Below are positions 29,617-36,678 of a stretch of DNA of 64,000 nucleotides, piece by piece. The position numbers and the translations under genes were made by a program. Each line of letters opens with the position of its first letter. The first letter of the stretch is position 1. The notes under the pieces are model-generated. The model was not told where the DNA came from, did no database searches, and was given only the letters and a program-made list of their open reading frames with translations. The DNA is taken from contig NZ_OCMY01000002.1 in NCBI RefSeq assembly GCF_900215435.1, positions 677,573 through 741,572 of the forward strand, in the 5' to 3' direction. Source of the stretch: Candidatus Pantoea floridensis (GTDB taxonomy: Bacteria > Pseudomonadota > Gammaproteobacteria > Enterobacterales > Enterobacteriaceae).

Positions 29617-29910
29617 AAGAAATAAAATTAATGGCTGATTATCAGTGCCATCCATTATGGGATATATCTCCAGAAAATTATGGGGACATCTCCCCTGAAG
29701 AATTACCAATATCTTCGAAATTAAAAGATAGGCTTAGAGAGTGGGCTGAACAATACGATGCCATACTCAATATCAATGATCCGGTATCATCTGGTTTTAA
29801 AAGTGAAGAGGAAAAAAAAACAGTTTATTGATGATGGTTATAAACTGGCACATCACCTTCAGGAAGAGCTTGGAGATAAATATAATATTATTTACCACTC
29901 TGAATATTAA
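29613..29910 (+). pseudogene. cdiI: CdiI immunity gene, apparently frameshifted at an A9 run
   Basis: The small acidic protein beside cdiA is expected to neutralise its C-terminal toxin. As written, the frame from ATG 29613 (overlapping the cdiA stop) gives only 72 residues, ending EEEKKTVY at TGA 29829-29831. A run of nine A (29812-29820) sits just before. With one A fewer, the frame continues KKQFIDDGYKLAHHLQEELG to TAA at 29908-29910, for 98 residues. The extended form has the layout I associate with a known immunity family (IKLMADYQCHPLW start, PVSSGF middle, HHLQEELGDKYNIIY end). Either the gene is broken, or the run slips during transcription, or the base count is wrong. A second ATG at 29631 is possible. 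Confidence 0.75.
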
Positions 29911-29912
29911 TA

Positions 29913-29938
29913 AATCCCGGCCACCGCGCCGGGATTTT
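29913..29938 (+). terminator. Rho-independent terminator after cdiI
   Basis: AATCCCGG / CCGGGATT stem with an 8-nt loop and a short T-run, three bases after the stop of the full-length immunity frame. Its position right after that TAA, and not after the early TGA, supports the 98-residue frame as the ancestral gene. Confidence 0.85.
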
Positions 29939-29960
29939 ACGTTTTAAACCCGGTTAGTTA

Positions 29961-30165
29961 TCATTCCTCAGCCAGCCGGATGATTAGTTGCCCTGCCTCC
30001 GGGATTACTTCGATCTTCTGGCCAGTCTCAAAGCCAAAATCCGCCATCCAGTGCCCTTTCAGGGTGATGGATGGCGATGGCAGATGTGATCACGATTATA
30101 GCCCACGGTATAGCGCCGCGCTTTGTAGTTGAGCCGTATAGTGCTAGACGCTTTGAAAATTATGG
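29961..30165 (-). pseudogene. SymE-like toxin remnant
   Basis: Read on the minus strand, ITLKGHWMADFGFETGQKIE followed by VIPEAGQLIIRLAEE and TGA (complement of 29961-29963) matches the C-terminal SpoVT/AbrB-like domain of SymE-type toxins. Upstream, in another frame, ARRYTVGYNRDH resembles the conserved start of that domain. A one-base frameshift separates the two near 30072, and no start codon is in place. SymE-like genes are often found behind cdi and rhs loci. I read it as a pseudogene. The upstream half overlaps an opposite-strand remnant and is less certain. Confidence 0.6.
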
Positions 30166-30274
30166 AATGACGGGGCGTCGGGAAGTTACAACCCAAACAC
30201 AAGAAAATCGTGCTTAGAAAATGTTTGATGAGTTAGTAACCAAGAATATAGAGGTAAAAGTTGTCAAAGAATAG
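30107..30274 (+). pseudogene. Orphan toxin C-terminal remnant with in-frame amber
   Basis: Plus-strand frame reading IAPRFVVEPYSARRFENYGM, then TGRREVTTQTQENRA, TAG at 30215-30217, then in the same frame KMFDELVTKNIEVKVVKE and TAG at 30272-30274. The second stop lies 11-13 bases inside the next gene, the overlap typical of toxin/immunity pairs. I read it as the displaced end of an older CdiA C-terminus, cut at its 5' side and carrying a nonsense codon. No toxin family assigned. Confidence 0.45.
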
Positions 30275-30515
30275 CAACATTAAACTAAAAAAAATCATAG
30301 CTGATCTTGCTATATTCCTTGATTTTACAAGCGAGAAACAGCTGGCTTCGGATATTTCTGTAGAAATGATGGAGCACATGGCAGCAGAATTACAGCTATT
30401 AGGCGCGGAGTATAGAAAAGATATTGTCAGGGGCTTCTTAGTCATATCGTCAGAATATACTGAAGATAAAAGCAAATTCGTGAAGGAATTACCTGATTCA
30501 TTAGGACTAATTTAA
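30261..30515 (+). CDS. Orphan CDI immunity-like protein
   Basis: 84-residue soluble acidic helical protein (MSKNSNIKLKKIIADLAIFL, then SVEMMEHMAAELQLL, FVKELPDSLGLI at the end). The layout matches small immunity proteins found as orphans downstream of cdiA. The start is a TTG at 30261 with GAGG six bases upstream, a better fit than any ATG. It overlaps the end of the toxin remnant before it and is followed by a terminator. It probably protects against a CdiA-CT no longer encoded here. Family recognition is from memory. Confidence 0.65.
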   Translation: MSKNSNIKLKKIIADLAIFLDFTSEKQLASDISVEMMEHMAAELQLLGAEYRKDIVRGFLVISSEYTEDKSKFVKELPDSLGLI

Positions 30516-30524
30516 ATAGAAAGA

Positions 30525-30548
30525 ACCCGGCTAAGCCGCCGGATTTTT
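30525..30548 (+). terminator. Rho-independent terminator after orphan immunity gene
   Basis: CCGGC (30527-30531) pairs with GCCGG (30538-30542) over a 6-nt loop, followed by ATTTTT. It lies just after the TAA of the immunity gene. The sequence is related to the cdiI terminator, as expected for duplicated immunity cassettes. Confidence 0.8.
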
Positions 30549-30554
30549 AATATG

Positions 30555-30650
30555 TCACTTGACCGTCAAATCCACTTCCCGTGTTGCAACCGGATCACAC
30601 CCGGCGTAGCAACAGTAATACGTGTCCGTCACGTCATGATTTTATTCGTG
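30555..30650 (-). pseudogene. Short coding remnant, unknown family
   Basis: Minus-strand frame reading HDVTDTYYCCYAGCDPVATR, then EVDLTVK and TGA (complement of 30555-30557). It has no start, and a stop lies four codons upstream. The Cys-rich YYCCYAGC segment does not look random, but I cannot assign it. It lies between two orphan immunity-type genes, which fits decay of a further cassette. Confidence 0.25.
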
Positions 30651-30730
30651 AAGAATGCTAATATATTTAACCTTCAGCCACGGTAACGCTTTGGAAATAC
30701 ACACTTCTGATTTAGAATCGTGCCGGACCC

Positions 30731-30989
30731 ATGAATAATCAGTTTAAAGACATCAATGAAAAAAGTAACAGTATCTCAGCCTTTCTAAGTGGACTTTATT
30801 GTGTAATCTGCTTCTTTGTTTTAGCTGTTGTTTTTCGCTATGTATTAACTTATCTCTATACTAATGAGTTATATGTCAGTTCGGGTGATATTTACAAAAA
30901 CATTTTTAATGAGTTGCGTGGCAGGCATTGGCGGAAGCATAGCCTCCTGGATTATGAAAAAAATAGATGAGCGTAAGAAACAGCCTTAA
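30731..30989 (+). pseudogene. Frameshifted small membrane protein (possible orphan immunity)
   Basis: The ATG at 30731 opens a 79-codon frame with one strong transmembrane helix (about 20-42, LYCVICFFVLAVVFRYVLTY) that then runs into a polar tail without family character. Removing one A from the A5 run at 30896-30900 joins it to KTFLMSCVAGIGGSIASWIM and KKIDERKKQP, ending at TAA 30987-30989. This gives a two-helix protein of about 85 residues. Small two-helix membrane proteins often serve as immunity proteins, but the function here is inference. Ribosome-binding site poor. Confidence 0.55.
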
Positions 30990-31105
30990 TTACCGCAAAT
31001 TAATCGCGTGAAAGTTTACAGAGTCATCAACGGTACCGCTTGCTTTAATGAGATAAAAAATGATTTATGTTGAGCAAGCGAAACTACTATTAGCAGGAAT
31101 ATGCT

Positions 31106-31678
31106 ATGCCACTGTATCTTGAAGACATTGATAACTACGCCTGGAATAAACTGGAGGCGGGAGCCGCTGCCGCTGACTCAGGATTTCACTTCATTACGCT
31201 CGGTTCTATAGATGAACATGGTCATCCACAGGCGAGAACGCTGGTATTACGTCGTGTTGATCGTATGAAGTGTGTTCTGGAGTTTCATACTGATGCGCGC
31301 AGCCCTAAATGGCTGGCGCTTTCGGCTCATCCTAAAGCCACAGCCCTTGGCTACTGTAATGAAACACGAATACAGCTCAGACTTTGCGGAACGGTAGAAC
31401 TGCATGCACAGGGGAGCGAATGTGCCGAGTTAGCGTGGGAAAAATTATCGGACAACACCCGAAAAACCTATGCTGGGCCCGCGCCAGGCAGTGATGTTGT
31501 TAGTAATAAGTATCATGGCTGTAATACTGACGGCAGTGGCAAAGTTAATTTTGGCGTAATAGTGCTGCACATCAATCTGCTGGACTGGTGTCTATTAGCG
31601 AGGGATAACAATCAAAGAGCGTTATTACATTACAGTGCGGCTGGTAAACTCAAAAACTGTAAATGGGTTAATCCGTAA
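31106..31678 (+). CDS. Pyridoxamine 5'-phosphate oxidase-like FMN-binding protein
   Basis: 190-residue split-barrel flavoprotein related to PdxH and Alr4036. GFHFITLGSIDEHGHPQART begins the FMN-binding barrel, and TLVLRRVDR and LEFHTDARSPKW supply phosphate- and FMN-contacting residues. A C-terminal NFGVIVLHINLLDWCLL strand completes the fold. It is shorter and more divergent than true PdxH, so pyridoxal phosphate synthesis is not assured. AGCAGGAAT precedes the ATG. It stands alone at the right edge of the cdi region. Confidence 0.8.
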   Translation: MPLYLEDIDNYAWNKLEAGAAAADSGFHFITLGSIDEHGHPQARTLVLRRVDRMKCVLEFHTDARSPKWLALSAHPKATALGYCNETRIQLRLCGTVELHAQGSECAELAWEKLSDNTRKTYAGPAPGSDVVSNKYHGCNTDGSGKVNFGVIVLHINLLDWCLLARDNNQRALLHYSAAGKLKNCKWVNP

Positions 31679-31805
31679 TATCCCATGTGCAGGCTATTAT
31701 TAATTTCTTTTGGAGATAGCGAATTATTTTCAGGTAATCGCTCAATTTAACGCACTAATTGGCATGAGCCGCGATACTTTCATACCGCGACCATGCCGAC
31801 GAATT

Positions 31806-32612
31806 TCACTGTTTCCCGGAAGCAATTTTACGTTGAGTTTGCTCTGAGGTGCCGAAATGGGTAGTGTCATTGTGCCCGTGTTCAGCGGCCCCTTCCACCA
31901 GCTTAAGTTGTACGACATCGCCTTGTTGCCAGGCATCGGCCCCGGCTGCAACGGGACGCGCTATAATATCTTGCCGCTGAGATTTAATCGCTTGGGTATC
32001 AGTTTTAAAGCGACGATCGCGATCTTTCAGCAGAGCCGGATCAAGCTGGCCTTCACCGGTAAAGCCCATCATTAGCGCTGGAATACCCAGAGGCAACGTT
32101 TTGTTTCTATCGGTGTGCCATGTATGCCAGGTTTTGCCGTAGGTATTTACTATTTTACTCATTAACGCTTTCTCAGCCACCGCAGGCAGGCCAGGCGCAA
32201 TTAAACTGCCAGACTTAACTTCATATTGATGGCTATGCCAGAGTTTTTTTTCTTCGGGCGGCAACGTTTTAAATAGACGTTCACTAATAATGTATTCGAC
32301 ACCCATTAGCCTCGCATCTTTGGTATTGCTATCATAAATAATAGCCTGCATCACATCGTCATTAAGTACTGTTACATAATGATGTGCTTCCATCTGACCA
32401 TTTTTGTCGCCATTGTAAAAATGAAACCCATCAAGATAGGCGCTGATGGCTTCCACCGGCGGTCGAGATTGCATCACCTGGGCACCTGTTTCAAGCGTTT
32501 GCATTTTGGCAGAGGTTTGATTTCCGGGCAGCGGGGTGTGTGGTGGCGTATTAGCGCCACCGCAAGCGACTAATAGCGGAACGCTAAGCATCATCAGAGG
32601 AAAATATTTCAT
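31806..32612 (-). CDS. DUF1264 (OBAP-like) lipoprotein
   Basis: 268 residues from the ATG at 32612, chosen because MKYFPLMMLSVPLLVACGG is a lipoprotein signal with lipobox LVAC. Longer upstream starts would bury it. The mature region has LDGFHFYNGDKNGQMEAHHY, GVEYIISERLFKTLPPEEK, LWHSHQYEVKSGSLIAPG and FGKTWHTWHTD-like motifs of the DUF1264/oil-body-associated-protein family, rich in conserved His and Trp. Function in bacteria is unknown. The control region upstream contains a Fur-like box overlapping a minus-strand promoter, so iron regulation is plausible. Confidence 0.8.
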   Translation of the reverse strand: MKYFPLMMLSVPLLVACGGANTPPHTPLPGNQTSAKMQTLETGAQVMQSRPPVEAISAYLDGFHFYNGDKNGQMEAHHYVTVLNDDVMQAIIYDSNTKDARLMGVEYIISERLFKTLPPEEKKLWHSHQYEVKSGSLIAPGLPAVAEKALMSKIVNTYGKTWHTWHTDRNKTLPLGIPALMMGFTGEGQLDPALLKDRDRRFKTDTQAIKSQRQDIIARPVAAGADAWQQGDVVQLKLVEGAAEHGHNDTTHFGTSEQTQRKIASGKQ

Positions 32613-32933
32613 ATAATGTCCACTTAATAAATTGTATTTATAAGATAGACCAATTATGAAGTAGGAACTGAAATAAACGCTTTTAGAACCAAAGTTTATT
32701 ATTAATGTGTGGCACAAATGATTGTTGCGGATGAAAATGGTGAGCCAGCATGTCCATAGCTATTATAGGGCGGTAATGATAATTATCATCAACGCTTGTT
32801 GTTAAGTGATTATTCTCCTGCAGCGATTTGCGTATCGTGCAAACGACTTCTATGCTTTTGGCAAAATGATTTTTAAAGCGTGAAACGATTGCGATTACGA
32901 TCGCCTTTTTAAAGTTGTAGAGGAGGAAAGTAA
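32613..32933. other. Divergent control region between DUF1264 gene and aldo/keto reductase
   Basis: 321 bp with no supported gene. It holds the Fur-like box (32772-32790) and, on the minus strand, a TATAAT (complement of 32762-32767) with TTGATG about 19 bp upstream. A 24-codon minus-strand frame follows that -10 and is probably leader sequence. GATCGC/GCGAT repeats precede the reductase gene. Confidence 0.6.
32772..32790. promoter_or_regulatory. Fur-like box
   Basis: GGTAATGATAATTATCATC matches the 19-bp Fur consensus (GATAATGATAATCATTATC) at 16 positions. It lies between the -35 and -10 elements of a predicted minus-strand promoter for the DUF1264 lipoprotein, the normal place for iron-dependent repression. 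Confidence 0.65.
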
Positions 32934-34019
32934 ATGCAATATAAAAAACTGGGCCATTCGGGTCTACTGGTGTCTCAATGTGTGTTGGGCACAGTTCCAT
33001 TTGCGGGTAAAGCGGGTTTTGAAAAAACGGGCAACGTGAATGCTGCAGAAGCGCGCAGATTTATCGATATCGCGTTAGATCATGGCGTAAATATGATCGA
33101 CACGGCCGACCTCTACTCAATGGGGGGCGCTGAAGAGGTTTTAGGTGAGGCGCTGCGAGAAAAACGCGACCAAATCATTCTGGCCAGCAAAGCCAGAAGT
33201 CCTCTGGGGCAGGATCCTAATGCCAGTGGAGCAAGTCGTTTTCATTTAATCAAAGCCTGTGAAGCAAGTTTAAAGCGCTTAAAAACCGATCATATCGATC
33301 TGTACCAAATTCATAATTGGGATGGCGTAGCCTCGGTAGATGAGACTTTGCGTGCCCTGGAAGATTTGGTTAAAAGCGGCAAGATTCGCTATTTTGGCAC
33401 ATCAAACTACACCGCATGGCAGATGATGAAAACCTTGGGCCATGCGGAAGCACAGCGGCTATTGAAACCCGTCAGCCAGCAAATCTATTACACGCCCGAA
33501 TCGCGTGAAGCCGAATATGAATTATTGCCGATGGCGCGGGACCAGGATATCGGTACGCTGGTTTGGGGCCCCCTGGGCGAAGGTTTATTAACCGGTGCCG
33601 TTGGTCGCAATAAAAAGGCGCCGGCCTCAACTCGCCAGGGCAGCGGATGGCCTGAGCCGTATGTGCATGATATGGAGCATGCATATCGCGTAATCGAGGT
33701 GCTGGAGGAAGTGGGAACAGAATTGAACGCTTCGATAGCGCAGACTTGCCTGGCATGGTTAGCCAATCGGCCCGGGATTACATCGTTGATCGTTGGCAAT
33801 AGAACCGAGACGCATCTACGCGAAAATTTACAGGCCTTCGAGTTAAAACTGAATGAAGCGCAGCGTAAGCGTATAGAGCAGGTAACGCGTCCCGCTCCTA
33901 ACTATCCCTATTGGCACCGTTTCACCAGCGGCATGGACCGGATTGACCCTGCTGAACAGCCATTTATTGATGAACATCAGCAAACGTTAGATGGCAGAAA
34001 AGATCAGGCAATTAAATAA
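32934..34019 (+). CDS. Aldo/keto reductase
   Basis: 361-residue NADPH-dependent oxidoreductase with a TIM-barrel fold. The catalytic tetrad is visible: Asp56 and Tyr61 in MIDTADLYS, Lys86 in ILASKARS and His127 in DLYQIHNWD. The cofactor-binding C-terminal part has SLIVGNRTETHLRENLQA. It resembles the YajO/YghZ/Tas side of the superfamily; the substrate is unknown. GAGGAGGAAAG supplies a strong ribosome-binding site. The gene is divergent from the DUF1264 lipoprotein across a region with a Fur-like box. Confidence 0.92.
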   Translation: MQYKKLGHSGLLVSQCVLGTVPFAGKAGFEKTGNVNAAEARRFIDIALDHGVNMIDTADLYSMGGAEEVLGEALREKRDQIILASKARSPLGQDPNASGASRFHLIKACEASLKRLKTDHIDLYQIHNWDGVASVDETLRALEDLVKSGKIRYFGTSNYTAWQMMKTLGHAEAQRLLKPVSQQIYYTPESREAEYELLPMARDQDIGTLVWGPLGEGLLTGAVGRNKKAPASTRQGSGWPEPYVHDMEHAYRVIEVLEEVGTELNASIAQTCLAWLANRPGITSLIVGNRTETHLRENLQAFELKLNEAQRKRIEQVTRPAPNYPYWHRFTSGMDRIDPAEQPFIDEHQQTLDGRKDQAIK

Positions 34020-34339
34020 CCTGTTAGTTATCTAATATAAGCGAACCCCAAACGTTTATGGTCAAAAGCAGTGCCAGAATATATCTATCAGCCCATGATT
34101 TATTATTAGCCTGCAAATGTAATTTTATCGTTAATAAGCGAAGGGTAAAACCTGGATAAGCGAAGCGGTAAATAGAGTTGGATTGATCAAGAAACAAACA
34201 ATTAGCGGGGTTTTTCTTAGAAAATAACTCTCCTGACGTCGTTGATTCTGTATTTAAGCGAAGCGTAAACACAGGGTCAGGAGAGTGTTGTACAGAAGTA
34301 AAACGAAGTTAAACGTGTATTGTCGTTAGGCTAATGTTA
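34020..34339. repeat. Intergenic region with repeated TAAGCGAAGC motif and hairpin
   Basis: No supported gene. TAAGCGAA(G/C)-type motifs occur at 34038, 34135, 34157 and 34255, with looser or inverted copies near 34754 and 34869 beyond yciG. ACTCTCCTGAC (34227-34237) and GTCAGGAGAGT (34276-34286) form an 11-bp inverted repeat that encloses one of the motifs. Confidence 0.5.
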
Positions 34340-34540
34340 TTTGCGTCGGCTGATCTTTCCTCCTTTTCTTCCCGCTTCAATGGCACGCTCCGGATCGTTT
34401 TTGAAGTTGCCGCTGCTAGCCTGGCCGCCCTTGCGCCCAGCCTCAGCTGCGCGTTCCTTATTCTCTGCGAAGTTACCTGCGCCACCACGACGTTGCGGCT
34501 TTTTTTCTTCCTCATCGGGTAGCTTCTTAGCGTCCGTCAT
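34337..34540 (-). CDS. yciG: YciG-like KGG-repeat stress protein
   Basis: 67-residue, very hydrophilic basic protein with two KGG repeats: GAGNFAENKERAAEAGRKGG and SSGNFKNDPERAIEAGRKGG. This is the hallmark of YciG-type general-stress proteins (sigma-S controlled in E. coli). The ATG at 34540 is chosen because GAGAGGAGAA lies just upstream; longer starts add an unrelated hydrophobic stretch. A DUF892 (YciE/F-like) gene lies 450 bp away on the other strand, echoing the E. coli yciGFE grouping. Confidence 0.88.
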   Translation of the reverse strand: MTDAKKLPDEEEKKPQRRGGAGNFAENKERAAEAGRKGGQASSGNFKNDPERAIEAGRKGGKISRRK

Positions 34541-34996
34541 TGGTTCTCCTCTCTGTATTAATACCAATGTCATGCAAAATAAATGTAGTGCCGTTTTTAC
34601 CAGATTCAAGTCTGGATTAATCTTAAGCCTTAATTTCGTAAAGCTCGATGACCTAACTATCAGTCAATTTTTTATTCATGTCATCATGAAAGTTCCATGA
34701 ACTATGATTATTGTTTTTTTAACGGAAAGAGGGAAGCTTTCTCTTGGAAATAATAAGCGAGACGGTAAGGGTTGTTACATTTAACCCGGGATCGCAAATC
34801 TTTGGCTCAATACTTGCGCAGCGGCACTTGCTTGCTACGTTTAATTAATCTGCTTATTCAGCCTTAATTGACGCTTCGCTTATTTTAAGTTTATTAGCCT
34901 AAATGAGCCGATGTTTAACCCATCAGGTCGCTAACGAGCAGCAATCTTTCCTCAACGCTGTTTTTTAGCCAGACATCTCATTTCTGGAGCAAATTG
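34541..34996. other. Intergenic region between yciG and DUF892 gene
   Basis: 456 bp holding the divergent promoters of two presumed stress genes. It is AT-rich, with looser TAAGCGA motifs near 34754 and 34869. No coding frame or RNA gene recognised. Confidence 0.45.
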
Positions 34997-35503
34997 ATGA
35001 CTAAGGATTTTGTGTATCTGGATTGGCTGCGCGATGCGCATGCGATGGAAAAGCATGCTGAAGCGATGTTACAAGGAGCCGCTCTGCGTCTGGACGATTT
35101 TCCCCTGCTCAAGGCGCGTATTGAGCAGTATCGACACCAGACGCAACAGCAGCACCAGCAGGTCAAAGACGTTCTCAAGCGTTACGATACGAACTGGTCG
35201 GCACTGAAAGATGCGTTAGGACGCATGTCGGCGGTTGGACAGGCGGCCAGTGATATGTTGCGGGACGAAGAGGGCGTGCGCATTGCGGTGAGCAGCTACG
35301 TGTTCTGCAATTATAAAGTGGCAACCTATACTGCGCTGTTGGCCGCTGCGCAGCAGGCGGAAGACAGTAAAGGCGTCAAAACCTTTCAGCGTATCCTGCA
35401 ACAGGAGACGCAGATGGCCGATTGGCTGCTCACCCAGCTGCCGGATGTGGCGAATGAGGCGATCATGCATCGCACTGAAGCAGACATATCGAGTGCGATT
35501 TAG
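34997..35503 (+). CDS. DUF892 (YciE/YciF-like) ferritin-like protein
   Basis: 168-residue four-helix-bundle protein of the DUF892 family. The first helix is DFVYLDWLRDAHAMEKHAEA, the second has RIEQYRHQTQQQHQQVK, and the C-terminal helix has LQQETQMADWLLTQLPDVAN. Glu/His positions in the helices are consistent with a di-metal site. E. coli YciE/YciF are stress-induced and of unresolved function. The ATG at 34997 has TGGAGC upstream. A clear terminator follows. Confidence 0.85.
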   Translation: MTKDFVYLDWLRDAHAMEKHAEAMLQGAALRLDDFPLLKARIEQYRHQTQQQHQQVKDVLKRYDTNWSALKDALGRMSAVGQAASDMLRDEEGVRIAVSSYVFCNYKVATYTALLAAAQQAEDSKGVKTFQRILQQETQMADWLLTQLPDVANEAIMHRTEADISSAI

Positions 35504-35510
35504 CTCCACA

Positions 35511-35549
35511 GCCTGGTCAGTGACGGTGCGTCGCTGACCAGGCCGTTTT
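35511..35549 (+). terminator. Rho-independent terminator after DUF892 gene
   Basis: 10-bp perfect stem GCCTGGTCAG / CTGACCAGGC with a 13-nt loop, then CGTTTTT. It starts eight bases after the stop codon. Confidence 0.9.
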
Positions 35550-35895
35550 TAGTTATCTGCATCCTTCGATAAACTCAAATAAAACCTTTAATCACTATCA
35601 ACTCGCATATCAGTGAAGCGGCAATCGATAACTGCTCAGATGTTGCTGATTAACGGTCACAGCATCTTTCATTTCCAAAGGCACCACTATCTCCTTTGCT
35701 CAATGATTGCTGGATGGGGTGACCGAAGTTCAGGAGCAGCAGCTGAGCTTTGTGCCGCTAAAAAATAGCGTGATGCGCCCACTCACCTTAGCGCTTTGTA
35801 CTGCGCCGTCACGCCAGTTATCGCGTGCGGCGCAGAGAGTGATTCAGCGCATTACTCAGGTGATTGAGGCGATGACGCCGTCAGCCTGATGCAAA
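35550..35895. other. Intergenic region with a regulator fragment
   Basis: 346 bp between the DUF892 terminator and the convergent map gene. Apart from the LysR-like tail at 35707-35889 nothing is recognisable; no promoter or RNA gene is called. Confidence 0.4.
35707..35889 (+). pseudogene. C-terminal fragment of a LysR-type regulator (tentative)
   Basis: 60-codon frame with no proper start (a TGA precedes it directly): LDGVTEVQEQQLSFVPLKNS, then VMRPLTLALCTAPSRQLSRA and AQRVIQRI. The pattern of a late beta-strand, PLTLALC, then SRQLSRAAQ helix resembles the end of a LysR effector domain. The rest of the gene is absent, so this would be a deletion remnant. It ends a few bases before the convergent map gene. 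Confidence 0.4.
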
Positions 35896-36678
35896 TTAGA
35901 TCGCAGGGTATTCACCGGTGCCTTCCGGCCACGGCGTCAGCAGATCAAAGCCGGTTTCGGTGACGGCGATGGTGTGTTCCCACTGCGCCGACAGCGAACG
36001 GTCTTTGGTGACCACGGTCCAGCCATCCGATAACACGCTGGTGCCAGCTTTACCGGCGTTAATCATCGGTTCGATGGTGAAGATCATACCGGCCTGCAGC
36101 GCCAGCCCTGCACCCGGCGTGCCGTAGTGCAGGATCTGCGGATCGCCGTGGTAAACCTCGCCAACGCCGTGCCCACAATATTCACGCACCACGGAAAAGC
36201 CGGCCTTTTCCGCTACCTGCTGAATCGCTGCGCCAATATCGCCCAGCGTCGCGCCCGGTTTCACTACCTTGATGCCTGCCACCATTGATTCATAGGTGAT
36301 ATCCACCAAGCGCTTAGCGCGAACCGAAGGCTGTCCCACGTAATACATGCGGCTGGTGTCGCCGTACCAGCCATCCTTAATGATACCGACATCAATATTA
36401 ACGATATCGCCATCCTTGAGCTTTTTCTCACCGGGAATGCCGTGACAGACCACGTGATTTACCGAGGTACAGGTGGTGCGCGTGTAGCCGTGATAGCCGA
36501 TATTTGCCGGCACCACGTTCAGCTCATTCACGATGTATTCGTGGCAGATGGCATCCAGTTCATCGGTGGTGACGCCCGGTTTGACAAAAGGCGTGATGAT
36601 TTCCAGCACTTTAGCGGCAGCATGCCCGGCGGCGCGCGCCAGTTCGATCTCTTCAGCAGTATGCAGTTTGATACTCAT
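35896..36678 (-). CDS. map: Type I methionine aminopeptidase
   Basis: Removes the initiator methionine from nascent proteins. 260 residues of pita-bread fold with all five metal ligands: Asp96 and Asp107 in NIDVGIIKDGWYGDTSRM, His170 in CGHGVGEVYHGDP, Glu203 in FTIEPM and Glu234 in AQWEHTIAV. The start overlaps the stop of the upstream ParD-like gene (ATGA), so the pair is translationally coupled. The housekeeping map of enterobacteria normally lies beside rpsB, so this is probably a second, accessory copy; that needs the rest of the genome. Confidence 0.95.
   Translation of the reverse strand: MSIKLHTAEEIELARAAGHAAAKVLEIITPFVKPGVTTDELDAICHEYIVNELNVVPANIGYHGYTRTTCTSVNHVVCHGIPGEKKLKDGDIVNIDVGIIKDGWYGDTSRMYYVGQPSVRAKRLVDITYESMVAGIKVVKPGATLGDIGAAIQQVAEKAGFSVVREYCGHGVGEVYHGDPQILHYGTPGAGLALQAGMIFTIEPMINAGKAGTSVLSDGWTVVTKDRSLSAQWEHTIAVTETGFDLLTPWPEGTGEYPAI

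Noticed and set aside
32683..33000. 105-codon minus-strand frame across the start of the aldo/keto reductase
   Set aside because: Overlaps a well-supported gene start and the Fur-like control region; composition is not protein-like.
34024..34272. 82-codon minus-strand frame after the aldo/keto reductase
   Set aside because: Covers the TAAGCGAAGC motif cluster and an inverted repeat, with no ribosome-binding site and no protein-like conservation pattern.
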